Shown in pieces: positions 18,576 through 28,190 of a stretch of DNA of 64,000 nucleotides. Within the stretch, counting starts at the first letter, position 1. Each line of letters opens with the position of its first letter. The translations under genes were made by a program, and so were the position numbers. This stretch comes from Metallibacterium scheffleri (GTDB taxonomy: Bacteria > Pseudomonadota > Gammaproteobacteria > Xanthomonadales > Rhodanobacteraceae): contig NZ_LDOS01000002.1 of NCBI RefSeq assembly GCF_002077135.1, forward strand, positions 744,001 through 808,000, in the 5' to 3' direction. The notes beneath the pieces are model-generated. The model did not search any database and was not told the origin of the DNA. It was given only the letters and a program-made list of their open reading frames with translations.

Positions 18576-19610
18576 ATGACTCGTCCTCACTATCGGATAC
18601 CGAATATGCGCATGCGCCACGGCGGCGAGATGTGCCTGGCGTTTGTGCTGGCCTGTGCGCTCGTCGTGGGCGCGGTCGTCACGGCGGGCGCCGCCACGGC
18701 ACTGTCGGTAGCGGTGCAGACCGTGGTGCGGGCACCTTGGCAGGATCGCATTGACGTGCTGGCGCGCGTCGAGAGCGCCGACCACACGGTGCTGGCGGCG
18801 CCGGTGACCGGGCGCGTGCAGGGACCATTCCTGCATCCGGGCGCGGCGGCGGCGGGCGCGGTGATCGCGCGCGTCGAGGTGCCGGGTTTGCTCGCGCAGA
18901 TCCGCGCCGCGCAAGCCAATGCCAATCTGGCCGCGACCGACCTGCACCGGCAGCAGCATCTGGCTCGGCGTGGGCTGGTGGCACAGCAAAGTCTCGACCT
19001 GGCACGCGTGCAATTGCAGCAGGCCGACGCCGCGCTACTGGCCTTGCAGCGGCAGAACGCGCAATCCATCCTGCGTGCGCCGTTCGCGGGCACGCTGGCC
19101 TATCTGGTTAGCGCCGGCACGGTGGTGTATCGCGGCACGCCGGTGGCCACCCTGCTAGGCCGCGGTCAGCCATGGGCGCGCGCCGAATTGACCCCGCGCC
19201 AGATGCGCCGCGTGGCGGTGGGCATGGGCGTGCAGTGGCATGCCGGCGATCTGCACGGCGCGGCCACCGTGCGCTCGCTGGGACAGAGCGCGCGCACAGC
19301 CGGCATGGTGCCGGTGTATGTGGCGTTGCCGGCATCCAGCTCGTTGTTGCCGGGGCAGTGGCTGTGGTTGCAGCTCGCGCTGCCACGCGCACCGGCATGG
19401 CGTGTGCCCAATGCCGCGGTGGTGTGGCGCGGCGCGCGCAGTGAGGTGTTCGTGCTGCGCGCGGGCCATGCTTACGCTGTGCCAGTGCAGGTGCTGGCCG
19501 CGCATGGCGGCATGAGCTGGGTGCGCGGCGCGCTGGGCAGTCCGGCCACGTTGATCATCAGCGGCGCTGCGCGTCTGCAGGATGGGGTGGCGGTCGCGGT
19601 GCGTCCATGA
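18576..19610 (+). CDS. RND efflux periplasmic adaptor (HlyD/MFP family)
   Basis: This 344-aa membrane-fusion protein links an RND pump to an outer-membrane channel. There is an N-terminal hydrophobic segment (CLAFVLACALVVGAVVTAG), a biotinyl/lipoyl-like half (APVTGRVQGPFLHPGAAAAGAVIARVE) and a short helical hairpin (AQANANLAATDLHRQQHL...LQQADAALLALQRQNA). The second half-motif is ILRAPFAGTLAYLVSAGTVV, followed by beta-barrel domains. Starts at 18606 or 18630 are also possible. The stop overlaps the pump gene (ATGA). No outer-membrane factor gene is nearby. Confidence 0.85.
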   Translation: MTRPHYRIPNMRMRHGGEMCLAFVLACALVVGAVVTAGAATALSVAVQTVVRAPWQDRIDVLARVESADHTVLAAPVTGRVQGPFLHPGAAAAGAVIARVEVPGLLAQIRAAQANANLAATDLHRQQHLARRGLVAQQSLDLARVQLQQADAALLALQRQNAQSILRAPFAGTLAYLVSAGTVVYRGTPVATLLGRGQPWARAELTPRQMRRVAVGMGVQWHAGDLHGAATVRSLGQSARTAGMVPVYVALPASSSLLPGQWLWLQLALPRAPAWRVPNAAVVWRGARSEVFVLRAGHAYAVPVQVLAAHGGMSWVRGALGSPATLIISGAARLQDGVAVAVRP

Positions 19611-22600
19611 TGCGGCGTTATCTCGCGTTTCTGTGGCTCAATCGCTGGTCGGTGATCCTGTCCGCGCTGCTGCTGCTGGGCGCCGGCTGGTATGCGCTGC
19701 GCACGCTGCCGGAAAGCATCTTTCCCGACATCGATTTCCCCAAGGTCACGGTGCTGGTCAATGCCGGCAACTTGCCGGTGCGCGCGATGGAGGACGAGGT
19801 CACGCTCCCGCTGGAGGAGGCCGCCAAAGGCGAGCCCGGCGTGCGCCTGGTGCGCTCGCAGACCGGCTATGGTCTGAGCAAGCTGCATGTGTATTTCGAT
19901 CAGGGCGTCAATGCGCAAACGGCGTATCTGATGCTGCAGGCACGGCTGGCGCATATCGCGCTGCCAGCGGGGGCGACAGTAGCGGTCCATCTGATGGCGC
20001 CCAATGTGTACCCCTTCGCCGAGTATGCGCTGGTGTCGAACCGGCTCGACAGCTCGGCGCTGATGCCGACTTTCGCGTTTCATGTGCGCCCCGCGCTGCT
20101 CGGCATCGACGGCGTCTACCGCGTGGTCTGGACGGGACGCGGCTGGCCCGAGGTGAAGATCGCGCTGAATGCGCGGCGCCTGGCCGAGCACGATCTCACT
20201 GCCGCGCAGGTGGTGGCGGCGCTGCAGGCCGCGCAGGGACCGTATTTCTCCGGCGTTTTGCAGGCCTACAACCAGCAGTTCGTGGTCGCCACCACGCCGC
20301 GCCCGGCCACGGCCGCCGCGCTGGAAAAACTCCTGCTGCCGCTGGGTCCGGTCGGCATCGATGGCAGCCGCATGCCGCTCGCGCTGGGCGCGCTGGGCAC
20401 GGTGACCATCGCGCCGCCACCCCTGCAGCGCGACGCGGCCGTGGCCGGCTGGCGCCACGCGCTGCTGATCGACATCCAGGCGCAGGCAGGCGCCAACGAG
20501 GTCGCCGTGGCGCGCGCCGTGCAGGCGCGCATCGCGAGCTTGCGCGCGCAACTGCCGGCGGGCGTGAAACTGGTGCGCATCTATGACCTGAGCGGGCTGA
20601 TCAGCGGCAGTCTGCGCGACGTGTGGATCGCGCTGGGCCTGGGCAGCGTGATCGCCTTGCTGGTGGTGCTGCTGTTCCTCGGCCGCGTGGATGGTGCACT
20701 GGCGGTGCTGACCGTGGTGCCGCTGTCGCTGGCCGCGGCGTTTCTGGCGCTGCACGCGCTGGGCTACGGGCTCAACATCATGACCCTGGGCGGATTGGCC
20801 GCGGCCATCGGCGCGCTGGTCGATCACGCCATCGTGGTGATCGAGCGTGGCCTGCACGATCTCAGCGGCGAGCGCGAGCAGCGCCGCGCGCAAGCGCTGC
20901 AGCGCATCGGCGAAATCCTGCCGATCATGAGCATGGCCACGCTGACTTCGGTGCTGGTGTTCCTGCCGTTGATTTTTCTGTCCGGAACACTCGGCCTGCT
21001 GTTCCGCTCGATGGCGGTGGCCATCGTCATCGCGCTGCTGGTGTCGCAACTGATGGCGTTGCTGGTCACGCCGGTGCTGGCGCTGTGGCTGGCTGGCCGC
21101 GCGCGCACTTATGCACCCTCGCGCCGGCAGCAACGCGCGCAGCGTCGCTACGGACGCTGGCTGATCGCCGGTACGCGCCGCGCATGGCTGGTGGTTCCGC
21201 TGATGCTGGTGCTCGCTGCAGCGGGCTGGTTCACGCTGCGTGCGCTGCCCACGGCGTTCCTGCCGCATTGGGACGAGGGCGTGATTTCGGTGCCGTATCG
21301 CACGCAGGTGGGCAGCAGCGTGGCCGAGACCGCGGCGGTCGGACGCACGCTGTTGCACGTGGCGCTGCGCAATCCCGCGGTGGCGCGCGCCTCGCTGGTG
21401 GTCGGGCGCGGTTTTTCCAATGCCTATGCCACGCCCAACAAGGGCGCGCTGGCGATCGTGCTGAAGCCGCAGCGCAGCGTCGGCACGCGCACGGTGATGC
21501 GCCAGCTCAGTGCCGCCTTTCGCCAGGCTGTGCCCAGCCTGCTGATGGAACATCCGACCCAGGTGATGGTGAATCGCCTGGGTGACCTGTCCGGCTCGCA
21601 CGCACCGCTGGAGGTGTTCCTGTTCGGCTCCGACCCGGCGTTGCTGCACGCTGCCGGCGAACGTCTGGCGCAAGCGCTCAAACACAGCGGCGCTTTCAGC
21701 GAGGTGGTGTTCAAGTCGCCCTCGGCGGGGCCTGAGATCGCGCTGACGCCGCGCGCGCAGGCCAGCCTCTACGGTCTCACGCCGCTGGCGCTGAGTCAGC
21801 AGGTCGAGGCGCGGCTGTGGGGGCGTTCCGCGGGCATGTTGCTGCGTGGCGAGCAGATCCTGCCGCTGCGCGTATTCGAAGTCACGCCGGCCCCGGCGCC
21901 GGGCGCGGTCGCGGCGCTGCCACTGCGCCTGCCCGGGGGCGCCCAGGTGCCGCTGGACCAGCTCGCGCGCGTGCAACTGCATGGCGTGGTGCCCTATGTC
22001 ACCCACCAGAATCTGGTGCCGTATGCCTACATGTGGCTGCAACCGCGCGCCGGTGAGGGCCTGGCGCAAGCCGCCGCGCGCGCGCGCACGGTGCTGGCAT
22101 CGATGCATTTTCCGGCTTCGATCAGCAGCGTGATCGGCGGCTATTACCAGCAGCAGTCGCGCAGCTTCCGGCAGATGGCGATGATCCTGGCCGCCGCGCT
22201 GGGTGCGCTGCTGGTGCTGCTGGGGCTGCAGTTTTCCAGCCAGCGCGCCGGCATCGCGGCGATGCTGGCGATCGCGCTGGCGGCGCCCGGCGCGCTGCTG
22301 GCGTTGTGGCTGCTGCACATCGATCTGGACAGCACCGCGTTCCTGGGCATGCTGCTGGTGTTCGCCATCGCGGTGAACAACGTCATCCTGATCTTCGCGC
22401 GCGCGCGCCAGCTTTCCGGTGGCGCGCCGCGCGTGGCCATGGTGGTGCTGGCCGCGCGCCAGCGCCTGCGCCCGATCCTGATGACCATGCTGGCCGATGT
22501 GCTGGGTTTTCTGCCGCTGGCGATCGGCATCGGTCGTGGCACCGATCTGTTGCGCCCGCTGGCGGTCGCGGTGATGGGCGGCCTGCTGCTGTCGATCCTG

Positions 22601-22693
22601 ATGTCGCTGGGTCTGGCGCCGATCCTGTTCAGTGCGCTGACGGGATGGCGTGGCCGGCACGCGGCAGCCAGCGGCGCAGCAGCGGCGCGGTGA
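19607..22693 (+). CDS. RND-family efflux pump inner-membrane subunit
   Basis: This 1028-aa RND permease has 12 predicted membrane helices in two repeats and two large periplasmic loops. It opens with LNRWSVILSALLLLGAGWYALRTLPESIFPDIDFPKVTV. The TM4 motif reads GALVDHAIVVIE (Asp406, His407) where AcrB has two adjacent Asp; only one acidic residue remains, as in some heavy-metal RND pumps. TM10 carries the usual NN (AIAVNNVILIFARARQL). Substrate class is uncertain. The last 65 bases overlap the convergent antiporter gene. Confidence 0.87.
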   Translation: MMRRYLAFLWLNRWSVILSALLLLGAGWYALRTLPESIFPDIDFPKVTVLVNAGNLPVRAMEDEVTLPLEEAAKGEPGVRLVRSQTGYGLSKLHVYFDQGVNAQTAYLMLQARLAHIALPAGATVAVHLMAPNVYPFAEYALVSNRLDSSALMPTFAFHVRPALLGIDGVYRVVWTGRGWPEVKIALNARRLAEHDLTAAQVVAALQAAQGPYFSGVLQAYNQQFVVATTPRPATAAALEKLLLPLGPVGIDGSRMPLALGALGTVTIAPPPLQRDAAVAGWRHALLIDIQAQAGANEVAVARAVQARIASLRAQLPAGVKLVRIYDLSGLISGSLRDVWIALGLGSVIALLVVLLFLGRVDGALAVLTVVPLSLAAAFLALHALGYGLNIMTLGGLAAAIGALVDHAIVVIERGLHDLSGEREQRRAQALQRIGEILPIMSMATLTSVLVFLPLIFLSGTLGLLFRSMAVAIVIALLVSQLMALLVTPVLALWLAGRARTYAPSRRQQRAQRRYGRWLIAGTRRAWLVVPLMLVLAAAGWFTLRALPTAFLPHWDEGVISVPYRTQVGSSVAETAAVGRTLLHVALRNPAVARASLVVGRGFSNAYATPNKGALAIVLKPQRSVGTRTVMRQLSAAFRQAVPSLLMEHPTQVMVNRLGDLSGSHAPLEVFLFGSDPALLHAAGERLAQALKHSGAFSEVVFKSPSAGPEIALTPRAQASLYGLTPLALSQQVEARLWGRSAGMLLRGEQILPLRVFEVTPAPAPGAVAALPLRLPGGAQVPLDQLARVQLHGVVPYVTHQNLVPYAYMWLQPRAGEGLAQAAARARTVLASMHFPASISSVIGGYYQQQSRSFRQMAMILAAALGALLVLLGLQFSSQRAGIAAMLAIALAAPGALLALWLLHIDLDSTAFLGMLLVFAIAVNNVILIFARARQLSGGAPRVAMVVLAARQRLRPILMTMLADVLGFLPLAIGIGRGTDLLRPLAVAVMGGLLLSILMSLGLAPILFSALTGWRGRHAAASGAAAAR

Positions 22694-23915
22694 TCACGGT
22701 GCTGAGAATCGCCATCAGCACCAGCATGGTGAATACGTGGCGCGAGATCGCGCCGAGGTCGTAGCCGACGTTGATGATGATCAGCTCCATCAGCGCGCGC
22801 GTGTTCATCAGCGCACCCATCACCCCGGCCTCGGCGTGGCGCATGCCGCAGGCGCGCGCGGCCAGATAGGCGCCGCCGAACTTGCCCAGCGTCGCCAGCA
22901 GCACCAGCAGCGCGCACCAGCCCCACAGCGCGGCGCTGGACAGGCCGCCGATGTCGGTGCGCAGGCCGGTGTAGGTGAAGAAGATCGGCAGGAAAAACAC
23001 CAGCACGAAGGGGTTGATCTGCGCCTTCCAGGCGCGCACGAAACGCGCCTCGTCATGCAGGATCACGCCCATGATGAAGCCGCCGAAAATCGCGAAGATG
23101 CCCAGTTGATACGTCGCCATGCCGGAGACGAACACCAGCGCCAGCACGATGCCCAGCAGGCTGGGCGGCAGGTCGTCGCCGTCCTGTTGCAGATGCCGGA
23201 TCAGGCGCCGCGCCAGCGGCCGCAGGCCTAGCACCCACAGCAGGCCGAAGCCCAGCACCAGTGCCACTTTCAGCGCGAAGGCCAGCGGCGCGAAATGGCT
23301 CAGCGTGAGCGTGGTGACCAGGGCCAGCAGCAGCCAGCCGACCACGTCGTTGATCGCCGCGGCGCTGATCGCGATCACGCCCAGCGGCGTGCGCGTCAGC
23401 TCGAAGTCGATCAGGATGCGGCCGAGGATCGGCAGCGCGGTGATCGAGAACGCAGCGGCGACGAACAACGCCGAGGCCAGTCGCGGCGCCTGCGGCGATA
23501 GCTCCGGCGCGCTGATCCAGCCAAAGCCCAGGCCCAGCACGAACGGCGCCACCAGGCTGGCCACGCCCACCCACAGCACCGCGCGCCGGTGGGTCTGCTC
23601 GCGCAGATGGCCGAAGTCAAACTCCAGCCCGATCTGGAACATCAGCAGGATCAGCCCGAGCTGCGCGAGGATCTGCAGCGGCGTGCCCGAGGCCGAATGG
23701 AATACGTAGCCGAACACCTGCGGCGCCAGCAGCCCGAGCAGCGACGGCCCGAGCAGGATGCCGACGATGATCTCGCCCACAGCCGCAGTCTGCTTCACGC
23801 GCAGCGCCAGCGCCCCGCCGATGCGCCCGGCCAGCACGATCACGGCGAGCTGCAGCAGGACGAAGTACAGCAATTCCTCGGTGGCGTGGACGGACAGGGC
23901 GTGCGGGGCGGGCAT
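22629..23915 (-). CDS. CPA2-family cation:proton antiporter
   Basis: This 428-aa protein has about 12 membrane helices, with the family segment LAGRIGGALALRVKQTAAVGEIIVGILLGPSLLG and LGLILLMFQIGLEFDF. It exchanges monovalent cations (Na+ or K+) for protons across the inner membrane. No C-terminal TrkA-N/RCK domain is present, so it is NapA/KefB-core-like without nucleotide gating. It is convergent with, and overlaps, the RND gene by 65 bp. It lies 126 bp beyond the MFS gene, the last of the leftward run. Confidence 0.87.
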   Translation of the reverse strand: MPAPHALSVHATEELLYFVLLQLAVIVLAGRIGGALALRVKQTAAVGEIIVGILLGPSLLGLLAPQVFGYVFHSASGTPLQILAQLGLILLMFQIGLEFDFGHLREQTHRRAVLWVGVASLVAPFVLGLGFGWISAPELSPQAPRLASALFVAAAFSITALPILGRILIDFELTRTPLGVIAISAAAINDVVGWLLLALVTTLTLSHFAPLAFALKVALVLGFGLLWVLGLRPLARRLIRHLQQDGDDLPPSLLGIVLALVFVSGMATYQLGIFAIFGGFIMGVILHDEARFVRAWKAQINPFVLVFFLPIFFTYTGLRTDIGGLSSAALWGWCALLVLLATLGKFGGAYLAARACGMRHAEAGVMGALMNTRALMELIIINVGYDLGAISRHVFTMLVLMAILSTVITAPLLRRWLPRAGHAIPSAH

Positions 23916-24041
23916 GGATGGGCGTAAGCGCGGCGGTGCGTCAGCGTATCAGGCGATTCCCCAGCCTGATCACGTGCCATGCCGGCCTGCCGTACCCGGC
24001 CTGGGGCGGGGCTTTGCGCCCGCACCGAGCGCACGCATCGC

Positions 24042-25235
24042 TCATCCGCGCGGCAGCATGCGCAACGCCAGCCAGGCGCCGGCCAGGCACAGCGCGGCGC
24101 TGGCCATGAACGCGCCGGAGCCCGCGCCCAGCGGCCACAGGCTGGAGGTGAGCAGCGCGCCGAGCACACCGCCGAAGCCGGAGGAAAAGCTCGAGTTGAT
24201 ACCCTGGCCGTAGCCCATCAGGCGCCCCGGGAAGTAACGTGCCAGCAGGCGCATCGCGGCGGCGTAAAACGCAGCGAAGCTCAACGCGTGCATCAGTTGC
24301 GCCAGCACCATCACCCAGCCAAGACCGGGCAACAGCGCCATCGCCAGCCAGCGCAGCGTGCCCGCGGCCAGGCCCGCCAGCATCAGCGTGCGTGGCGCGT
24401 AGCGCAGCAGGATCGGCGCGATGGCGAAGAACGTGGCGATCTCGATGCCGACGCCCACCGCCCACAGGCCGCCGATGGCGCCGCTGCTGTAGCCGTGCTC
24501 GCGCAGGTACAGCGAATACAGCATGTGGTAGGGGCTGAAGGCCATCTGCATCAGCAGCATCAGCACGAAGAAACCCCACACTTCGCGCTGACGCAGTGCG
24601 GCGCGCACATCTTGCATCGATACCGCGGGCGCGTGGTGATGGCCGGGGCCGTAGTCGAGGCTGAAGCTGAGCACGCATACCAGCGCCATCCACGGCAGCA
24701 TCAGCGCCGGCAGCCAGCGCGCATCGAGATGATCGAGCAGAAATCCGTACAGCAGCGCGATGGCGATGAAGCCGATCGAACCCCATACCCGCAGCCGCGC
24801 GTAACGCTCGCTGCGTCCGGGCATGTGCGAGAGCACGATGGACTCGAACTGTGGCCCGATGGCATTGGCGAAAAACGCGAACGCGATCAGGCTGGCGATC
24901 AGTCCGCCTTGCTGCAACGGCCACAGCATCGGCGCGAAACCCAGCAGCATCAGCAGCGTGCCCGCGCGCAGCCAGCGCACGCCGTGCGTGCCGCGTCCGG
25001 CCAGCCAGCTCCACACGCCGGGGCCAAGGATGCGCGTGGCATACCACAGGCTCAGCATCAGGCCGATGGCGCTGGCATCCATGCCGCGGCTGTGCAGAAA
25101 CACGCTGAAGTAGGGCGTGTAGCCGCCGATGATGGCGAAGTAGGCGAAGTAGTACGCCGCCAGCCGCGCGTAGGGCAGCACGTGCTCGGGCGCGGCGCCG
25201 GCAGGGGCCGCGACGGCGCCGGATTCAGAACTCAA
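24042..25235 (-). CDS. MFS transporter, HcaT/PPP-like family
   Basis: This 397-aa major facilitator has 12 membrane helices and the N-terminal pattern YFAYFAIIGGYTPYFSVFLHSRGMDASAIG of the phenylpropionate permease/LacY-like group. Mid-protein ERYARLRVWGSIGFIAIALLYG is also typical (RLRxWGSxGF). The C-terminus shows LMGYGQGINSSFSSGFGGVLGALL. Its substrate is unknown. The start overlaps the end of the DUF2461 gene by 11 bp, so the two are translated together. Confidence 0.82.
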   Translation of the reverse strand: MSSESGAVAAPAGAAPEHVLPYARLAAYYFAYFAIIGGYTPYFSVFLHSRGMDASAIGLMLSLWYATRILGPGVWSWLAGRGTHGVRWLRAGTLLMLLGFAPMLWPLQQGGLIASLIAFAFFANAIGPQFESIVLSHMPGRSERYARLRVWGSIGFIAIALLYGFLLDHLDARWLPALMLPWMALVCVLSFSLDYGPGHHHAPAVSMQDVRAALRQREVWGFFVLMLLMQMAFSPYHMLYSLYLREHGYSSGAIGGLWAVGVGIEIATFFAIAPILLRYAPRTLMLAGLAAGTLRWLAMALLPGLGWVMVLAQLMHALSFAAFYAAAMRLLARYFPGRLMGYGQGINSSFSSGFGGVLGALLTSSLWPLGAGSGAFMASAALCLAGAWLALRMLPRG

Positions 25236-25914
25236 GGTCGAGCGCCGCGCACAGGTAGTCGACCAGCGGCGCCAGCGCGCGCAGGTGGGTGGTCAGCGCG
25301 TCGGGCAGGCGCGGGCTCAGCACCAGGTCATCGTCCAGCGCGCAGCCGGCGGCGAAGTTCTTCAGCTTCAGATCCTCGATCAGCGGATGGTCCGGCGCGT
25401 AGCCCTGCGGCGCGCGCCGCAGGCGCTCGCCCCAGAATTCGTAACGGCTGGCGAAGGCCTTGGCATGCACCGCGCGCCGCCAAGCCGCGGGGTTGTCGGC
25501 GATGAAACCGCGTAGCTGCTTGAGCGTTGCGGATTCCGGATGCCACACACCGGCGCCGACGAAACATGCGCCGGCCTGGATGTGCAGATAAAACGACGGC
25601 GCCGGGCGCTCGCGGTGGCGCTCGTGGAACAGGCGCGCGCCGGCCCAGGTCTTGTACGGTTGCTTGTCGCTGGCAAAACGCGTGTCGCGCTGGATGCGAA
25701 ACAGCGAGCCGCCGAGCTTGCGTGGATCGGCGCGGAAGTGCGGGCTGATCCCGGCCAGCGGCGCCTGCAGCGCGGTGATCAGCGCCAGGAACGGCGCGCG
25801 CACGTCGCGCTCGTACGCGGCCTGATGCGCCTTGAACCAGGTGCGCTCGTTGTGCCGCGCCAGCGCGCGCAGGAACTTGAACGTGGCCGGGGTGAAGGTT
25901 GCGGACTCAGACAT
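25225..25914 (-). CDS. DUF2461 family protein
   Basis: The 229-aa product matches the conserved DUF2461 (TIGR02453) pattern: FLRALARHNERTWFKAHQAAYERDV near the N-terminus, GGSLFRIQRDTRFASDKQPYKTWAG in the middle and FYLHIQAGACFVGAGVWHPE later. The function of this family is not known. The ATG at 25914 gives the family start (MSESATFTPATFKFL). It overlaps exonuclease I by 8 bp and the MFS gene by 11 bp in one leftward operon. Confidence 0.85.
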   Translation of the reverse strand: MSESATFTPATFKFLRALARHNERTWFKAHQAAYERDVRAPFLALITALQAPLAGISPHFRADPRKLGGSLFRIQRDTRFASDKQPYKTWAGARLFHERHRERPAPSFYLHIQAGACFVGAGVWHPESATLKQLRGFIADNPAAWRRAVHAKAFASRYEFWGERLRRAPQGYAPDHPLIEDLKLKNFAAGCALDDDLVLSPRLPDALTTHLRALAPLVDYLCAALDLEF

Positions 25915-27367
25915 CGTCGTGCTCCGGAGCGACATCGGCGGCCAGCGCGCGGCCCCAGGCTTCAAGCTGATCGAGCAGGGCCAGATCGGCGCCGCTGCGT
26001 ACGGGTTCGACACGGCGCTGCGCGATCAGGTCGAAGTAGGCGTCAAGGCCCAGCCCGCCCAGCGCGCTGCGGCCCAGCAGGCGCTGGCGGCGGAAGTCCT
26101 GCCAGGCGTGGAGTTCCGCTGCATCCAGCGTGTCCGCGTGATGCCGCGCGCGATAGCGCTGCAGCAGCGTGCGGTAGCGCGCGTCGCGGAAACGCGCGGC
26201 GTATGCGGCCAGATCCTGCACCGGTGCGCTGCGTACCGCGGCCAGCAGGGGCTTGTCGGCATCGGGCAGAAAACCGCGGTACAGCGCCAGCTCGGCATCG
26301 GTCGGCTCGGCGTGGGTTTCACGCGCATACAGCGCGCGCACGCGTTCGGCCAGACCCATGCTGGCGCGCAGCGTGACGGCGTGCACGAGGCAGGCGTCCA
26401 GGTCCAGCCCGATGCGCGCGGTGTCCACGCCCTTGAGCGTTTCCAGCGTGGCCAGTGCCGGCGCGCGATTGATGCTGACCGTTTTCAACGGCACGCGGGC
26501 GATGTCCGCGGGCAGATCGGCGCGCGCGGTGAACAGGCGCTCGGCCAGGTCGTCGACCGGCAGGTGCGCCCACTCCGCCGGATCGGGCGTGAGGTCGGCC
26601 ACGATGACCTTGTTGGCCTGCAGCGGATGCACGCTGATCGGCGCGACCACGGCCAGGCAGCCGCGCGCCGCCGGATAGCGCTGCGATACGTGCAGCAGTG
26701 GCGTCATGTGCGCGCAGTCCAACAGCGCGCCGGCCTGCTGCTTGCGGCGCAGGCCGAAATACCAGTCCCACAGGCGTGGCTGCGCGGCTTTGAGCTTGCG
26801 CGCCAGACACAGCAGCGACTCCACGTCGCTGAGCGCATCGTGCGCCTGACGCGGTTCGCAGCCGTTGGCGCGCGCCAGATGCTCCAGCTTGAAGCTGGGC
26901 GCGCCGTCCTCGCGCAGCGGCCACTGCATGCCCGCGGGACGCAACGCGTAGGCCATGCGCGCCAGGTCGATCAGATCCCAGCGGCTGTTGCCGTGTTGCC
27001 ACTCGCGCGCATAAGGGTCGAAAAAATTGCGGTAAAAAAGATGGCGGCTGATCTCGTCGTCGAAACGCAGCGAGTTCCAGCCCACGCCGCAGGTGCCGGG
27101 CTGCGCCAGCAGATCGTGCACGCGCGCGGCGAAGGCCGGCTCGGGCAGGCCCTCGCGCTGTGCGCGCTGCGGGGTGATGCCGGTGAGCAGGCAGGCATCC
27201 GGGTGCGGCAGCACGTCTGGTGCCGGCTGGCAGAAAAACACCTGCGGCGCCTCGATGGGTTGCAGCGCGAGATCGGTGCGCACGCCGGCGAATTGCAGCG
27301 GGCGATCACGCGCGGGATCGGCGCCGCTGGTTTCGTAGTCGTGCCAGTAGAAACTTGCCTCAGTCAT
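25907..27367 (-). CDS. sbcB: Exodeoxyribonuclease I
   Basis: ExoI degrades single-stranded DNA 3' to 5' in mismatch repair and recombination. The 486-aa protein has the DEDDh nuclease motifs: HDYETSG (Asp10, Glu12), GWNSLRFDDEISRHLFYRNF, and QAHDALSDVESLLCLARKL with the His/Asp pair. The SH3-like and helical C-terminal regions follow at normal length (E. coli 475 aa). The ATG at 27367 is chosen because upstream residues are not family-like. It overlaps the hydrolase gene by 4 bp. Confidence 0.94.
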   Translation of the reverse strand: MTEASFYWHDYETSGADPARDRPLQFAGVRTDLALQPIEAPQVFFCQPAPDVLPHPDACLLTGITPQRAQREGLPEPAFAARVHDLLAQPGTCGVGWNSLRFDDEISRHLFYRNFFDPYAREWQHGNSRWDLIDLARMAYALRPAGMQWPLREDGAPSFKLEHLARANGCEPRQAHDALSDVESLLCLARKLKAAQPRLWDWYFGLRRKQQAGALLDCAHMTPLLHVSQRYPAARGCLAVVAPISVHPLQANKVIVADLTPDPAEWAHLPVDDLAERLFTARADLPADIARVPLKTVSINRAPALATLETLKGVDTARIGLDLDACLVHAVTLRASMGLAERVRALYARETHAEPTDAELALYRGFLPDADKPLLAAVRSAPVQDLAAYAARFRDARYRTLLQRYRARHHADTLDAAELHAWQDFRRQRLLGRSALGGLGLDAYFDLIAQRRVEPVRSGADLALLDQLEAWGRALAADVAPEHDDV

Positions 27368-28101
27368 CGCGCACCCGTCGCGAGGATGTCGCGCAGCCAG
27401 CGCCACAGCGCGGCATCGCCATAGGCTGCGTCCCAGGCGTTGTGGCCGAGCCCGGGCAGTTCGCGGTAGCGTGGCGTCGCGCCGGCCTCGCGCAGCGCGG
27501 CGGCCATGCGCCGCGACTGCTCGACCGGAATCACATCGTCGAGCGCGCCGTGCACCATCCACACCGGCACTTCATGCAAACCTCGCGCGGCGTCGCGCCA
27601 GGGATCCTGGCTGCCGTCCAGTGCGGCCACGCGCAATCCGGGGTCGCTGGCGCGCGCCGTGACGCCGGCGCAGACCGGAATCAGCGCGCGGAAGCGTCCG
27701 CGATGCGTCAGCGCCAGTTGCCATACGCCGTAGCCACCGCGCGACAGACCGGTCAGCGCGACGCGGGCGGGATCGCCGGCGGCGTGCGTGCACGCGTCGT
27801 CCACGGCGGCAAGCGCGTCCTCGACATGCCCATCCTGCCAACAGGCACCTGGCGGCAGTTGTGGCATCACGCTCAGCAGCGGGAAAGGCACGACGCCGCG
27901 CAGCAGGGCTGGCCCCAGTCCGACCTGCGTCTGCGCCAAATTGTCGGTGCCGCATTCGCCGGAGCCATGCAGAAACAGCAGGACGGGTCGCGCAAGGCTG
28001 GTGCCGGACGGCGCGTGCAGGCGGTAGCGCACGCGGTGACCGTCGCGCATGAATTCGCGCGCGCTGAAGGGGTCTGTCGCGATGCTTGCGTGGGAGCTCA
28101 T
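27364..28101 (-). CDS. Alpha/beta hydrolase (esterase/peptidase-like)
   Basis: This 245-aa cytosolic alpha/beta hydrolase has the oxyanion segment [11 protein letters not shown], the nucleophile elbow GLSRGGYG (Ser120), an acidic residue in [10 protein letters not shown] (Asp188/189) and His220 in [11 protein letters not shown]. The arrangement is like phospholipase/carboxylesterases and the poly(3-hydroxybutyrate) depolymerase-type esterases found next to other genes in proteobacteria. It heads the leftward operon and is divergent from orn. The substrate is unknown. Confidence 0.8.
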   Translation of the reverse strand: MSSHASIATDPFSAREFMRDGHRVRYRLHAPSGTSLARPVLLFLHGSGECGTDNLAQTQVGLGPALLRGVVPFPLLSVMPQLPPGACWQDGHVEDALAAVDDACTHAAGDPARVALTGLSRGGYGVWQLALTHRGRFRALIPVCAGVTARASDPGLRVAALDGSQDPWRDAARGLHEVPVWMVHGALDDVIPVEQSRRMAAALREAGATPRYRELPGLGHNAWDAAYGDAALWRWLRDILATGAR

Positions 28102-28190
28102 GCGCTGTCCGTGGGATGGCGTGCATTATCCACCGGATGTCCGCGCGCGCTTTGCTAGACTTCGATCTTTCTCGCAGGACGACAGCCGCC

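Noticed and set aside
19472-22660. Very long Gln/Arg/His-rich open frame antisense to the RND genes
   Set aside because: Composition is a mirror of the GC-rich sense codons; no domain or ribosome-binding signal supports it.
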